From: a virus
DNA: 41,055 nt
Direction: 5' to 3' (one strand)
IMG/VR virus record: IMGVR_UViG_3300020122_000054
Location: 1 to 41,055 of that record
The notes under the pieces: generated by a model
Databases searched by the model: none
What the model was told of the DNA's origin: nothing
What the model saw: only the letters and a program-made list of their open reading frames with translations
Shown: positions 1-7,002 of the stretch, piece after piece
Numbering within the stretch: position 1 is the stretch's first letter
Layout: every line of letters begins with the position of its first letter
Program-made: the position numbers and the translations under genes

Positions 1-387
1 ATACTTGCTGCAACAAATAGTGTTCGTTGTATAATTCAAGTTCAAAATTCAGCAACTTTTCAAACTACAGGATATCTTGCCTCATCTGTTGGTAGCGGTA
101 CTGCTACAGCAGTAACTAATGGTATTCCTTGTTCAAATGGAGTTGGAAATCTTTTAAATAGTAATTCTTGTATTTCAGGTACAATAACTGTAGTTAATCC
201 TAGTAGTATATCGATTGCTACTCAATTTTATGGTCAACTTGTTGCTATGATTTCGGGGCCAAATGCTCAAGTTGTAAATATAGGTGGTGAATTTAATACT
301 GGTTCTGGTGCTGTAACAGGATTTAAAGTATTAATGAGTGGCGGTAATATTACAAGTGGTAATATTTATATTTATGGACGCAATTAA
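1..387 (+). CDS. Tail-type structural protein, C-terminal part (5' end outside window)
   Basis: Open from base 1 in frame 1 to TAA at 385-387; 128 residues are visible. The stretch is rich in Gly, Ser, Thr and Asn with beta-strand-like alternation, and it holds isolated cysteines (RC, PCSNG, SCISG). That composition matches the exported tail-type proteins at 26126-36506. No family is recognised. It sits just upstream of the lysis genes, where phage tail genes often end. The next ORF overlaps its last 14 bases. Confidence 0.6.
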   Translation: MLAATNSVRCIIQVQNSATFQTTGYLASSVGSGTATAVTNGIPCSNGVGNLLNSNSCISGTITVVNPSSISIATQFYGQLVAMISGPNAQVVNIGGEFNTGSGAVTGFKVLMSGGNITSGNIYIYGRN

Positions 388-472
388 AGCATTTAAATTA
401 GCATTAATTGGCAGTATAGCTGTAGTCGCTTTTGGCTATATTGTATTGCTATCAAGAGGAATACTACAATGA
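374..472 (+). CDS. 32-residue single-span membrane peptide
   Basis: ATG at 374 to TGA at 470-472, which overlaps the endolysin ATG at 469 (ATGA). It reads MDAIKAFKLALIG followed by a hydrophobic run (SIAVVAFGYIVLLS) and a short RGILQ tail, so one transmembrane helix is predicted. The length and the coupling to the endolysin suggest a lysis function such as a small holin or anti-holin, but nothing else supports that. The start lies inside the preceding tail gene and no clear Shine-Dalgarno is visible. Confidence 0.5.
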   Translation: MDAIKAFKLALIGSIAVVAFGYIVLLSRGILQ

Positions 473-1164
473 TTTTAGGAGTTGATCTATATCATGGTGA
501 TGTATTGCAGAGTGATGTTAATCATCATGTAACAGACGAAGACGCTTTTACAATGTTGCAGCGTGGAGGTTGTCAGTTTGTTATTCATAAAGCAACTCAA
601 GGTATCGGTGTTACCGATAAGTTATACGCATCGCGACGTAAAGCTGCTGAGAGTGTAGGTTTATTGTGGGGAGCATATCATTTTAATACAGGTGATAATA
701 TTCCTTCTCAGGTGCAACATTTTCTTGACGCCGCGCAACCTGATGCTAATACGTTTATGGCGCTCGATTTTGAGGATAATCGCGACGGCAATATGTCTCT
801 TTCTTCGGCAATTCAATTTCTTGAAATACTTGACAAAGAATTATCAATAATTGCGAATGGGCAACAGCGATTTGCTAAAATATATTCTGGTAATCGAATC
901 AAAGAAACTATTATTCATGCTGATGCTCCAACTAGAACTTTTTTAGCAAAACATGATTTATGGCTTTGTCAATATGGTCCTAGAGCACGTTTGATAGATT
1001 CGATGACAAAACCTTTACCTTGGTCAGAATATTTTCTTTGGCAATTTACAGGTGATAGTATTGGTCCTCAACCTAATAATATGCCCGGTGTTGTTACTAA
1101 AGGTATAGATATTAATCGTTTTGATGGTGATATAGAAACACTAAAATCAGAGTGGGCAAGATGA
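469..1164 (+). CDS. Endolysin, GH25 family muramidase
   Basis: 231 residues. Glycosyl hydrolase family 25 enzymes cut the beta-1,4 bond between N-acetylmuramic acid and N-acetylglucosamine. Visible features are the opening GVDLYHGDV (D6), the catalytic D-x-E pair in ALDFEDN (D100, E102), and late LWLCQYG and YFLWQFTGD strands typical of the barrel. One domain fills the protein; there is no signal peptide, so it needs a holin for export. The start overlaps the stop of the 32-residue membrane peptide, and the stop overlaps the next membrane-protein start, making a compact lysis cassette. Family call is firm; the lysis role is inferred from context. Confidence 0.88.
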   Translation: MILGVDLYHGDVLQSDVNHHVTDEDAFTMLQRGGCQFVIHKATQGIGVTDKLYASRRKAAESVGLLWGAYHFNTGDNIPSQVQHFLDAAQPDANTFMALDFEDNRDGNMSLSSAIQFLEILDKELSIIANGQQRFAKIYSGNRIKETIIHADAPTRTFLAKHDLWLCQYGPRARLIDSMTKPLPWSEYFLWQFTGDSIGPQPNNMPGVVTKGIDINRFDGDIETLKSEWAR

Positions 1165-1403
1165 TAACAAATTGGAAAACAAGTGCGGCCGGTATAGCTG
1201 CTATTCTTGGTGCAGTAGCAAGTTTAATTACAATGTTCTCTAAAGGTCAAGTTGATGGTAATGTACTAATGACTGATCTCGGTGTCATTGGAGCAGGCAT
1301 TAGTGGACTTTTTGCCAAAGATAAAAATGTCACTGGTGGAACCGTAGATAATACTACAGGTGCGACTGTTCATGATACTTCTCCAAGTGCTTCTGTTAAA
1401 TGA
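1161..1403 (+). CDS. Small membrane protein, holin candidate
   Basis: 80 residues from ATG 1161, which overlaps the endolysin stop (ATGA); an in-frame GTG at 1152 would add three residues. MITNWKTSAAGIAAILGAV resembles small phage membrane proteins that begin NWKT-x-AGI. Two hydrophobic stretches (residues about 9-27 and 40-53) are followed by a Thr/Ser/Asp-rich soluble tail. It lies directly after the GH25 endolysin, the usual place for a holin. Holin function is inference; a structural membrane role is the alternative. Confidence 0.6.
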   Translation: MITNWKTSAAGIAAILGAVASLITMFSKGQVDGNVLMTDLGVIGAGISGLFAKDKNVTGGTVDNTTGATVHDTSPSASVK

Positions 1404-1415
1404 AGGAATAAAATT

Positions 1416-1595
1416 ATGGCAACAACAGTAGAACGTAATGCAGTTTATGATGCAATTAAAAAAGACGTTGATGAACTTGTAAATGATTTAGTTCCGTTCT
1501 TCTATCGAAGTAAGGTTATGACTGAGATTACAACAGCACGAATTTTAAAAATTGTTGATGATGCAATCGCAGCAGATGCAAAGGCAAGATCATGA
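1416..1595 (+). CDS. Hypothetical protein, 59 residues
   Basis: ATG 1416 preceded by GAAGGA about nine bases upstream, ending at TGA 1593-1595, which overlaps the next start (ATGA). The product is charged and helical (ERNAVYDAIKKDVDELVNDL, then RILKIVDDAIAADAKARS) with no membrane segment. No family is recognised. The overlap and ribosome site argue that it is a real gene in the lysis operon. Confidence 0.65.
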   Translation: MATTVERNAVYDAIKKDVDELVNDLVPFFYRSKVMTEITTARILKIVDDAIAADAKARS

Positions 1596-2011
1596 ATATT
1601 TTAGCAATAATTCAATTGGTCGTATCATTAGCCGGTCCTGTAAAGACGGCTATTGATTTGGCAAAATCAAACGCAGATTTGATTACAAAAATTAAACAGC
1701 TTTCGGCACCTTTAGCTACTATTCTTGAAGGTATCGGAGCGCAATTATTTCCTAAAGCTGCTCCGGAACTTCATATTGTCGGCGGTGTTATTGCAGCATT
1801 TGATCCTAATATTACTAAATGGCTGCAAGGTTCTCTAAATACAATGTTGAACTTGAATCCTCCCATTGTTGTTGATGGTGTTTATGGAACAAAAACCCGC
1901 GATGCTGTGGAACAAATTCAAGCCAAACTTGGTTTGAAAGTTGATGGATTGGCAGGAGCACTTACACAAGCCGCCATTCAAGCCGCATTAGCCAAACTTC
2001 CTAATTTATAA
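1592..2011 (+). CDS. Peptidoglycan-binding domain protein
   Basis: 139 residues. The C-terminal third (about 91-132) has the PG_binding_1 pattern: VVDGVYGTKTRDAVEQIQ, then a second VDG repeat and LTQAAIQAAL. This three-helix domain binds cell-wall peptidoglycan. The N-terminal part is hydrophobic and amphipathic (ILAIIQLVVSLAGPV), possibly a membrane anchor or uncleaved signal. No catalytic domain is present, so it may tether a lysis or tail component to the wall. It overlaps the preceding gene by four bases. Confidence 0.72.
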   Translation: MNILAIIQLVVSLAGPVKTAIDLAKSNADLITKIKQLSAPLATILEGIGAQLFPKAAPELHIVGGVIAAFDPNITKWLQGSLNTMLNLNPPIVVDGVYGTKTRDAVEQIQAKLGLKVDGLAGALTQAAIQAALAKLPNL

Positions 2012-2026
2012 AACAGGAGAGTAAAA

Positions 2027-2269
2027 ATGAAAACATTATTGATGTTATCTGTATTTGCTGCTGTTATTGCTTCTATTAATATTGCAAAAGCAGAAGATTA
2101 TTGCGATCAAGTGAAAGAAGGGGTTTGGGTATGCCCCATTCCTCAAAAGCCTGTGCAGCCGACTTGTCATGTTTTTGGAAGTGATTTGTTTTGTAATACT
2201 CAAATCGATGAAAAGAAAAAGCCGTCTAATTGTGGTTGGAATAAAGTCGGCAAGTATGTCTGCTGGTAA
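2027..2269 (+). CDS. Secreted cysteine-rich small protein
   Basis: 80 residues. ATG 2027 follows a strong AGGAGAG site. A Sec signal peptide (MKTLLMLSVFAAVIASINIAKA, probable cut before EDYC) precedes a mature part of about 58 residues with six cysteines, consistent with three disulfides in the periplasm. There is no lipobox, so it does not look like an outer-membrane spanin lipoprotein. Its position in the lysis region is suggestive only. No family is recognised. Confidence 0.68.
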   Translation: MKTLLMLSVFAAVIASINIAKAEDYCDQVKEGVWVCPIPQKPVQPTCHVFGSDLFCNTQIDEKKKPSNCGWNKVGKYVCW

Positions 2270-2342
2270 AATACCGTGGTGGAAGAAGCCCTTCTACTTT
2301 GTCTGGGCCATCTACAAGCTTCTTACTATGGATAAGCAATGA
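2256..2342 (+). CDS. Trp-rich tiny protein A (28 residues)
   Basis: ATG 2256 lies inside the end of the Cys-rich gene; TGA is at 2340-2342. The product has a PWWKKPFYFVWAIYKLL core, basic and aromatic, probably membrane-interfacial. It aligns with the next ORF over 24 residues with 13 identities, so the two look like a tandem duplication. It overlaps the next start by four bases. Too short for homology, but the chain of overlaps and the paralogy support it. Confidence 0.55.
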   Translation: MSAGKIPWWKKPFYFVWAIYKLLTMDKQ

Positions 2343-2437
2343 TGACTGAGCAACCTAAGAAAGTGTCGTGGTACTTGAAACCGTGGCACTTTATCTATGG
2401 TATCTACAAGTTGCTCACGGAAAATAAGCAGTTATGA
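2339..2437 (+). CDS. Trp-rich tiny protein B (32 residues)
   Basis: ATG ATG at 2339 and 2342 to TGA 2435-2437. The core VSWYLKPWHFIYGIYKLLT is a paralogue of the preceding ORF. Both its ends overlap neighbours in the ATGA pattern, which implies translational coupling. It is probably a peptide lying on a membrane surface; function unknown. Confidence 0.55.
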   Translation: MMTEQPKKVSWYLKPWHFIYGIYKLLTENKQL

Positions 2438-2523
2438 AGTGGTGGCACAGATTACTATGTCGTCTGCGCCGTTTCGGCCATGATGGTCCTTGGCAAGAGC
2501 CAAAGTGGAAGTTAAATAAGTGA
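2434..2523 (+). CDS. Trp/Arg-rich tiny protein C (29 residues)
   Basis: ATG 2434 to TGA 2521-2523. It opens MKWWHRLLCRLRRFGHDG and is strongly basic, then PWQEPKWKLNK. It is not clearly related in sequence to the two preceding peptides but shares their Trp/aromatic bias. It overlaps the upstream gene (ATGA) and the GTG start of the downstream gene (GTGA), forming an unbroken coupled chain. Confidence 0.52.
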   Translation: MKWWHRLLCRLRRFGHDGPWQEPKWKLNK

Positions 2524-2762
2524 CCTGGGAAATAATGGTTCCTACAGGTATATTTATAATCGCTATTGCCGGACTATTTCTAAATAATGCAACACAAGCT
2601 AAAAGTCTTGCTGAGAAGTTTTTATCAATTAGAGAACATGAAACTTATAACGATTTCATTAAACGTGAACTTGATCGTATTGCACAAAGATTAACAATTC
2701 TTGAACAAACGCGACCAACGACGGGAGAGTTGGAAGCTAAATTAAAAGCTAAGAGTAAGTAG
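2520..2762 (+). CDS. Membrane-anchored coiled-coil protein
   Basis: 80 residues from a GTG start that overlaps the previous stop (GTGA). One N-terminal membrane span (PTGIFIIAIAGLFL, about residues 8-21) is followed by a charged helix (SLAEKFLSIREHE ... LDRIAQRLTILEQ) likely to form a coiled coil. The topology recalls inner-membrane spanins (i-spanins) and small holin-like proteins. Its place next to the endolysin cluster suggests a lysis role, but this is inference. Confidence 0.6.
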   Translation: MTWEIMVPTGIFIIAIAGLFLNNATQAKSLAEKFLSIREHETYNDFIKRELDRIAQRLTILEQTRPTTGELEAKLKAKSK

Positions 2763-2798
2763 TTATACCTAATTGACATAAAGTAGATATAAGCGTAA

Positions 2799-3110
2799 AT
2801 GCTTACTTGGGAATGGAACTTTAATTTAGGTACAATACTTCCGTTAATATTTGCAGCGGGAGTATTTTATGCCATAACTAAAAGCGATATGAAAATATTA
2901 AAGGAAAATGTTGTGGAAATTAAAGCCACATTAGCACGTCAAAGCGAAACAATTCAGCAAATAGCTGTGCAAAAATCACAATTAGAAAATCATGCTGCAC
3001 AATTAGCGGAAACACAAAAAGCACAAAGATTATTAGATCAACGCCTATACGATCTATCAAGAGGACGAGGATTTGTAAGGGAAGTAATTAATGGAGAGTA
3101 TAAGGAATGA
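2799..3110 (+). CDS. Membrane-anchored coiled-coil protein, i-spanin-like
   Basis: 103 residues. One N-terminal span (LGTILPLIFAAGVFYAIT, about 11-28), then a long heptad-like region (MKILKENVVEIKATLARQ ... QKAQRLLDQRLYDLSRG). The layout, span then coiled coil, is that of inner-membrane spanin subunits, though no partner lipoprotein is obvious here. No strong ribosome site precedes the ATG (only GTAGA/AAGC). Same organisation as the preceding gene without clear sequence identity. Confidence 0.6.
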   Translation: MLTWEWNFNLGTILPLIFAAGVFYAITKSDMKILKENVVEIKATLARQSETIQQIAVQKSQLENHAAQLAETQKAQRLLDQRLYDLSRGRGFVREVINGEYKE

Positions 3111-3168
3111 ACAGACTTGGACACGTCACATATTTCTGATACGATCAAGATGCGAAAGGATATAGATC

Positions 3169-3501
3169 ATGCTTTCTATTCTATATCGCATTTTAGCTAA
3201 ACTTGATATACTATTACACATAGGAGCTAATATCATGTCTGCACTTGACGAACTGAATACCGCTGTTGACGCACTTGCAACCTCTGTAAATACTTTGACC
3301 ACCAATCAGGTTGCTGCTGATACAGCCATTCAAGCTGAAATTCAGGCTTTAAAAGATGCTCTTGCAGCTGGTAACATGGAAGGCGCTCATACAGCCGCTA
3401 TGGCTATTTCTGATCTTTCTAGCAAAGTCGCAGCTTCCGCACAAGATATCGCCGATCACACAGCGGCTCTTACCGCCTCACTTCCTGCGCCCGGTCCTTA
3501 A
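3169..3501 (+). CDS. Ala/Thr-rich helical protein with two possible starts
   Basis: 110 residues from ATG 3169 (AAAGGA upstream), or 88 residues from the internal ATG 3235 (TAGGAG upstream). Both starts have good ribosome sites. The short form begins MSALDELNTAVDALATSVN, a recurrent opening of small phage helical proteins; the extra 22 residues (MLSILYRILAKLDILLHIG) form an amphipathic membrane-like helix. The stop overlaps the convergent polymerase stop on the other strand. Function unknown. Confidence 0.62.
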   Translation: MLSILYRILAKLDILLHIGANIMSALDELNTAVDALATSVNTLTTNQVAADTAIQAEIQALKDALAAGNMEGAHTAAMAISDLSSKVAASAQDIADHTAALTASLPAPGP

Positions 3502-5477
3502 AAGAAAGTCAACTGTTTTGCTTTTTGATAATACGCCATATCTTCGAGCATAGCAGTTGTCTTAGCAACATAGATATCATACGCGATATCATCGGGAAAT
3601 GTTAAGGGTAAATCCATAGCGGGTTTGCCCTTTTCGCTATCTGGAACCTTATTACCTGATTTTATGTAATTGATCGTTCCGTACGTGTTATTTGAATAAT
3701 ACCAACGAACAACCTTCCCAAGATAATCCCCATCTTTATGTGCCCCGCCTTTAACATTCCTAACGATAACAAACCTAGTAATATCCCGACATTCTCTAAT
3801 AGTCTTTTCAATAGGTACATTTTGCGTCACCATCTTGATTGCTGCTTCGGTGCAGATTTGAGCATTTGGATTCTTGAAGAACCGCCAGATTAAATCCTTT
3901 GGTTCTTTGCTATTCCAAGGATCATAATAGATATTTTTACCCTTGCTCTTGCCGTCTTTTTTAACCGCCAGATAAGCATTAACATCGCGAGAATACAAAG
4001 CTGCATATTCGGTTTCTTCGGTAATAAAACCAGTTTGTAATTCCCATGCTCTTATTTCTTCTTTCATATATAATGTTTTATCTTTATGACATTTAATCAT
4101 AATTCCATCGGTATTTGCACTTACTATTTCAATTCCTCGCAATATCAATTGTTCAATCAGCATCAATAATGCAAGCTGCCCCGTCACTGTAACTTGTATC
4201 ATCAAATCAGGAGCATAGAGTACAGAATATGGTGAGCCTAGCTTACCAAATGTTCCATTGATGGTAATCTTCAATGCTTCGGCAACGGCTGTATTCTTAG
4301 CTTTCTTAGCTGCTAATCGACGCTCAACAATTGAACGATAAACGACAAGAAAATTGGCCCCCAAATGTTGTGGGTACAGTCCACAATTTAGAATGACAGC
4401 AGGATAGTAACTTGCAACATCACGATCAAAAAGAAAATAGTTAGCGTCTGCTTTAACGGAATGACATTTTTCTGATGAATGTAATCCACCATTGCCAATA
4501 CGATACAAGTTATTACCAATTGAAATATTTGCATTTTCTATTTCCTTTGGAACAATAACGCGACCGTTTTCTAATACTTGATATTGTGCCTGTGATATCA
4601 TAACCAGAAGCTTTCGTAACTTCTCAGTTTGAAAAGATATGAATGCAGGCGGCTTATATGTGTGGATATTACCTATTTGCCGATCTGGTTTCTTAGGCCA
4701 TTTGCCAGTCAATCGCTTCAATTCCCCACATATCACTGCTTCGGCAATTTGCGCATCAGATTTGCTCATTAAGTCTTGCTTGTATTCTGTGCTTAATGAT
4801 TGCCGTAAGCTGAGTTGATCGCTGAGATTATTAAATAAAAGTTCGGTAACGCCAAGATCGTTAATGCAATAATCACGAACAATAGCGATTTGTTCACTGG
4901 TTAAATCCTGGTCATGAGGAAACGGTAATTCTTGAATACGTTGTGAATGTAGCCGAGCACCGTATAGCTTCAGGCTACCAGTTAGCGGGCAAAGTTCAAT
5001 AAGATCAATATGGGGGGTTTTGTGTATTTTGAAATTAAATTCAGTCGATAAAGCTTGTGGAAACATATTATTAAAAATAAGTTCGTTTGATGCTTGTTTC
5101 ATTACTGAAGGATAATGATTAGGAATACTATAATACAGCCATATTAATGGAATATCATACTTATTGCTATTAAATCCTACTGTGCGATAACTTTGCATGA
5201 TCCAGCAGAGCTTTTTCATTTCTTGATGAATATGAATACTTTCACCTTTATATGAATCACTTTCAAATACGATAACCTTACCAGTCTTTATATCCTTAAA
5301 AGCAATAAGAAAATAATTAGGATAGGCTTCGGTATCAACAACAAGTGTTCCACCGGCACCTGCAAATATTTCTTGATTAGTCATTAATTCATATTGTAGT
5401 GGTTCGCGTGGAATGTAAGGACGCAATTGCACTGCGTTATTACCAAGTTCGATACGGCCTAATTGATCGAAGTTCAT
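3498..5477 (-). CDS. Family B DNA polymerase with 3'-5' exonuclease
   Basis: 659 residues from ATG 5477 (AGAGAACAG upstream); an in-frame TTG at 5531 is less likely. Exonuclease motifs: Exo I D48-T-E50 (VDTEAY), Exo II N-x3-YD108 (GFNSNKYD), Exo III Y203-x3-D207. Polymerase motifs: A D353-VASYYP, B K403-x3-N407-x2-FG, C N455-T-D457-G. All are in the order and spacing of PolB enzymes, so it should be the replicative polymerase. Motif C has Asn where DTD is usual; the metal-binding second Asp is kept. Last gene of the leftward operon, next to the clamp-like protein. Confidence 0.92.
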   Translation of the reverse strand: MNFDQLGRIELGNNAVQLRPYIPREPLQYELMTNQEIFAGAGGTLVVDTEAYPNYFLIAFKDIKTGKVIVFESDSYKGESIHIHQEMKKLCWIMQSYRTVGFNSNKYDIPLIWLYYSIPNHYPSVMKQASNELIFNNMFPQALSTEFNFKIHKTPHIDLIELCPLTGSLKLYGARLHSQRIQELPFPHDQDLTSEQIAIVRDYCINDLGVTELLFNNLSDQLSLRQSLSTEYKQDLMSKSDAQIAEAVICGELKRLTGKWPKKPDRQIGNIHTYKPPAFISFQTEKLRKLLVMISQAQYQVLENGRVIVPKEIENANISIGNNLYRIGNGGLHSSEKCHSVKADANYFLFDRDVASYYPAVILNCGLYPQHLGANFLVVYRSIVERRLAAKKAKNTAVAEALKITINGTFGKLGSPYSVLYAPDLMIQVTVTGQLALLMLIEQLILRGIEIVSANTDGIMIKCHKDKTLYMKEEIRAWELQTGFITEETEYAALYSRDVNAYLAVKKDGKSKGKNIYYDPWNSKEPKDLIWRFFKNPNAQICTEAAIKMVTQNVPIEKTIRECRDITRFVIVRNVKGGAHKDGDYLGKVVRWYYSNNTYGTINYIKSGNKVPDSEKGKPAMDLPLTFPDDIAYDIYVAKTTAMLEDMAYYQKAKQLTFF

Positions 5478-5691
5478 TTGCTGTTCTCTGTTGAACGGGG
5501 AGCGAGAGCGGCGCGGAGGGGTAGGAAGCAAGTAGGTCCATTAATTCCCGGTGCATGTACCCCACGGTATAGGCGGCTATAAGCAAGGACAAGATGCATA
5601 CGAACAACCGCCAATCAGGATGTGGCGGCGGTTCCATGATGAAACTCGGCAAAAAGGAAAACGTCATAGCAATAATATATCTTGCTAACAT
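5440..5691 (-). CDS. Small membrane protein, 83 residues
   Basis: ATG 5691 follows a purine-rich GGGGAAAGAGCG site, and the start overlaps the end of the clamp-like gene by seven bases. It has two hydrophobic stretches (YIIAMTFSFLPSFI, about 5-18; LFVCILSLLIAAYTVGY, about 29-45) and then a polar tail. The 3' end overlaps the polymerase start by 38 bases. No family recognised. The overlap with polymerase is large, so it is somewhat less secure than its neighbours. Confidence 0.55.
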   Translation of the reverse strand: MLARYIIAMTFSFLPSFIMEPPPHPDWRLFVCILSLLIAAYTVGYMHRELMDLLASYPSAPLSLPVQQRTANELRSIRPYRTW

Positions 5692-6683
5692 TGCTCGCTC
5701 TTTCCCCTTCCTGCTATTGCCCCTCTAATTCTATCTCCAACAAACATCAAACAACCTCCCTCAGCTTGAAAATCAATCTTCTGTACATAAGGTTGAATGA
5801 GCTTTAACTGTTTGATGTTAAATATTGGTCCTTTTGGTATGCTTGTTACTTCATAGCTTGCACCTATATCAGGTTCCAAGTGCGAGCGCAATACATCCTT
5901 ATCAAAATAAATGCAACCGTCACTACTAAAGTTAGAAATGCTATCAACTCCTGTATAGAATCCATTGGGAACCTCAAATAAATTGCACTTGCGATCTAAA
6001 ATACCGCGAACATCCGGCCAAGGTTCAGCAAAGAATTGTGTTTTAAGCCAACTTTCGTCTTCAAAATAAAACGTACAACTTGATTGACCATATCCAAATT
6101 TAGTTAACTTCTTACCACATTTTGATAATGCGACGCAAAAAGCTTTCGGTAGAGCTATACCTGTTGGTAGGTCAATACCGTGCCATGCTTCCAGCATCAC
6201 GACACGATTTGTAGCTATAAGCGAAGCCCCTGCCATTAATGCAGACGCACAGATGACGGTCTGAGCATCCTCAGTAGCGAGCATAGATACCTTATTCAAT
6301 GCTTCGCTAAAGCGATTGTCAAGGCTCGCCATAGCCGGATCGGGGAAAGGTGTTTGCGCAAGATCAAGAGGCAAGCAAGGAATTAACGCCTTAAATTTAT
6401 CAGCTTTAACTGATAACTTTTGATCTAGCTGTGTAATTGAGAAATGTTGCCCACACTTAGTTAATGCAGTCTCTAATAATGCAGCGTTAGGATAGGCTGA
6501 TAAACTCTCATCAACCCGAACACTAGCAGATAGCACACCGTTAAAAGCACAAATGTTATTGTCGCGGAAAAGAATATGTGTGTCATTTGGTGCCCCTTCT
6601 TTTTTGCATAGCAGCGAACAAAACTTTACAGCTTCAAATAAATTTGAAGTTTCAGTTGTTCGTTGTTTTGGTCGCTTAGTCAT
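5685..6683 (-). CDS. Putative sliding clamp (DnaN/beta-clamp-like)
   Basis: 332 residues. No textbook motif, but the order of segments follows bacterial beta clamp: an ATNRVVMLEAWHGIDLP strand pair like ATDGHRLAV...LP, an IALPKAFCVAL helix start, a TQFFAEPWPDVRGIL segment like the clamp FPDYRRVL motif, and a C-terminal CLMFVGDRIRGAIAGR strand where clamps have their last strands. A clamp would tether the polymerase to DNA. It lies two genes upstream of PolB in the same operon. The call rests on by-eye comparison; structure prediction would settle it. Confidence 0.6.
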   Translation of the reverse strand: MTKRPKQRTTETSNLFEAVKFCSLLCKKEGAPNDTHILFRDNNICAFNGVLSASVRVDESLSAYPNAALLETALTKCGQHFSITQLDQKLSVKADKFKALIPCLPLDLAQTPFPDPAMASLDNRFSEALNKVSMLATEDAQTVICASALMAGASLIATNRVVMLEAWHGIDLPTGIALPKAFCVALSKCGKKLTKFGYGQSSCTFYFEDESWLKTQFFAEPWPDVRGILDRKCNLFEVPNGFYTGVDSISNFSSDGCIYFDKDVLRSHLEPDIGASYEVTSIPKGPIFNIKQLKLIQPYVQKIDFQAEGGCLMFVGDRIRGAIAGRGKSEQC

Positions 6684-6894
6684 TTATTTCTACTGTTACC
6701 TTATCATACCATGTACCATCGCGCCAATTGTCTGTTGCTACAATCTCGTGAACAAATTTTATATTATCATATTTCTTAATTAGTTTCATTAGCCTTTTAT
6801 ATTCTTTAGTTACTACAAGTTCAAATCCGTTAAATGCTGTTCTTTTACCTTGATATCTGTAACGTCTATAAGGTACAGTAATTTTAAAATTCAC
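6676..6894 (-). CDS. Hypothetical protein, 72 residues
   Basis: GTG start at 6894; the end overlaps the clamp-like gene start by eight bases. The product is basic (YRRYRYQGKRTAFNG, KRLMKLIKKYDN) with a mixed alpha/beta look and no membrane segment. Its start lies inside the end of the AP2-like remnant. No family recognised. The overlap pattern fits the operon. Confidence 0.62.
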   Translation of the reverse strand: MNFKITVPYRRYRYQGKRTAFNGFELVVTKEYKRLMKLIKKYDNIKFVHEIVATDNWRDGTWYDKVTVEIND

Positions 6895-7000
6895 GGCTTA
6901 ATACCTCTGTTCCACTTCCTCTATACGGATGATATTTTTCTTCGGCTTGCAGTCTAGCATTAATTGCATCTTCTTGTTTAGCAAACGCCCCTAATATACA
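6884..7000 (-). pseudogene. Remnant of an AP2-domain homing endonuclease (C-terminal end)
   Basis: An open frame with no usable start codon reads ILGAFAKQEDAINARLQAEE then KYHPYRGSGT, which is the C-terminal half of an AP2 DNA-binding domain as found at the ends of HNH-AP2 homing endonucleases. The frame then ends in EVLSREF and a TAA. The intact helicase just upstream also ends in EVLSREF, and the surrounding DNA is similar at both stops (TTTTAAAA flank). The fragment therefore looks like the tail of a deleted endonuclease gene that had inserted near the helicase 3' end and carries a second copy of that end. Confidence 0.62.
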
Positions 7001-7002
7001 TT

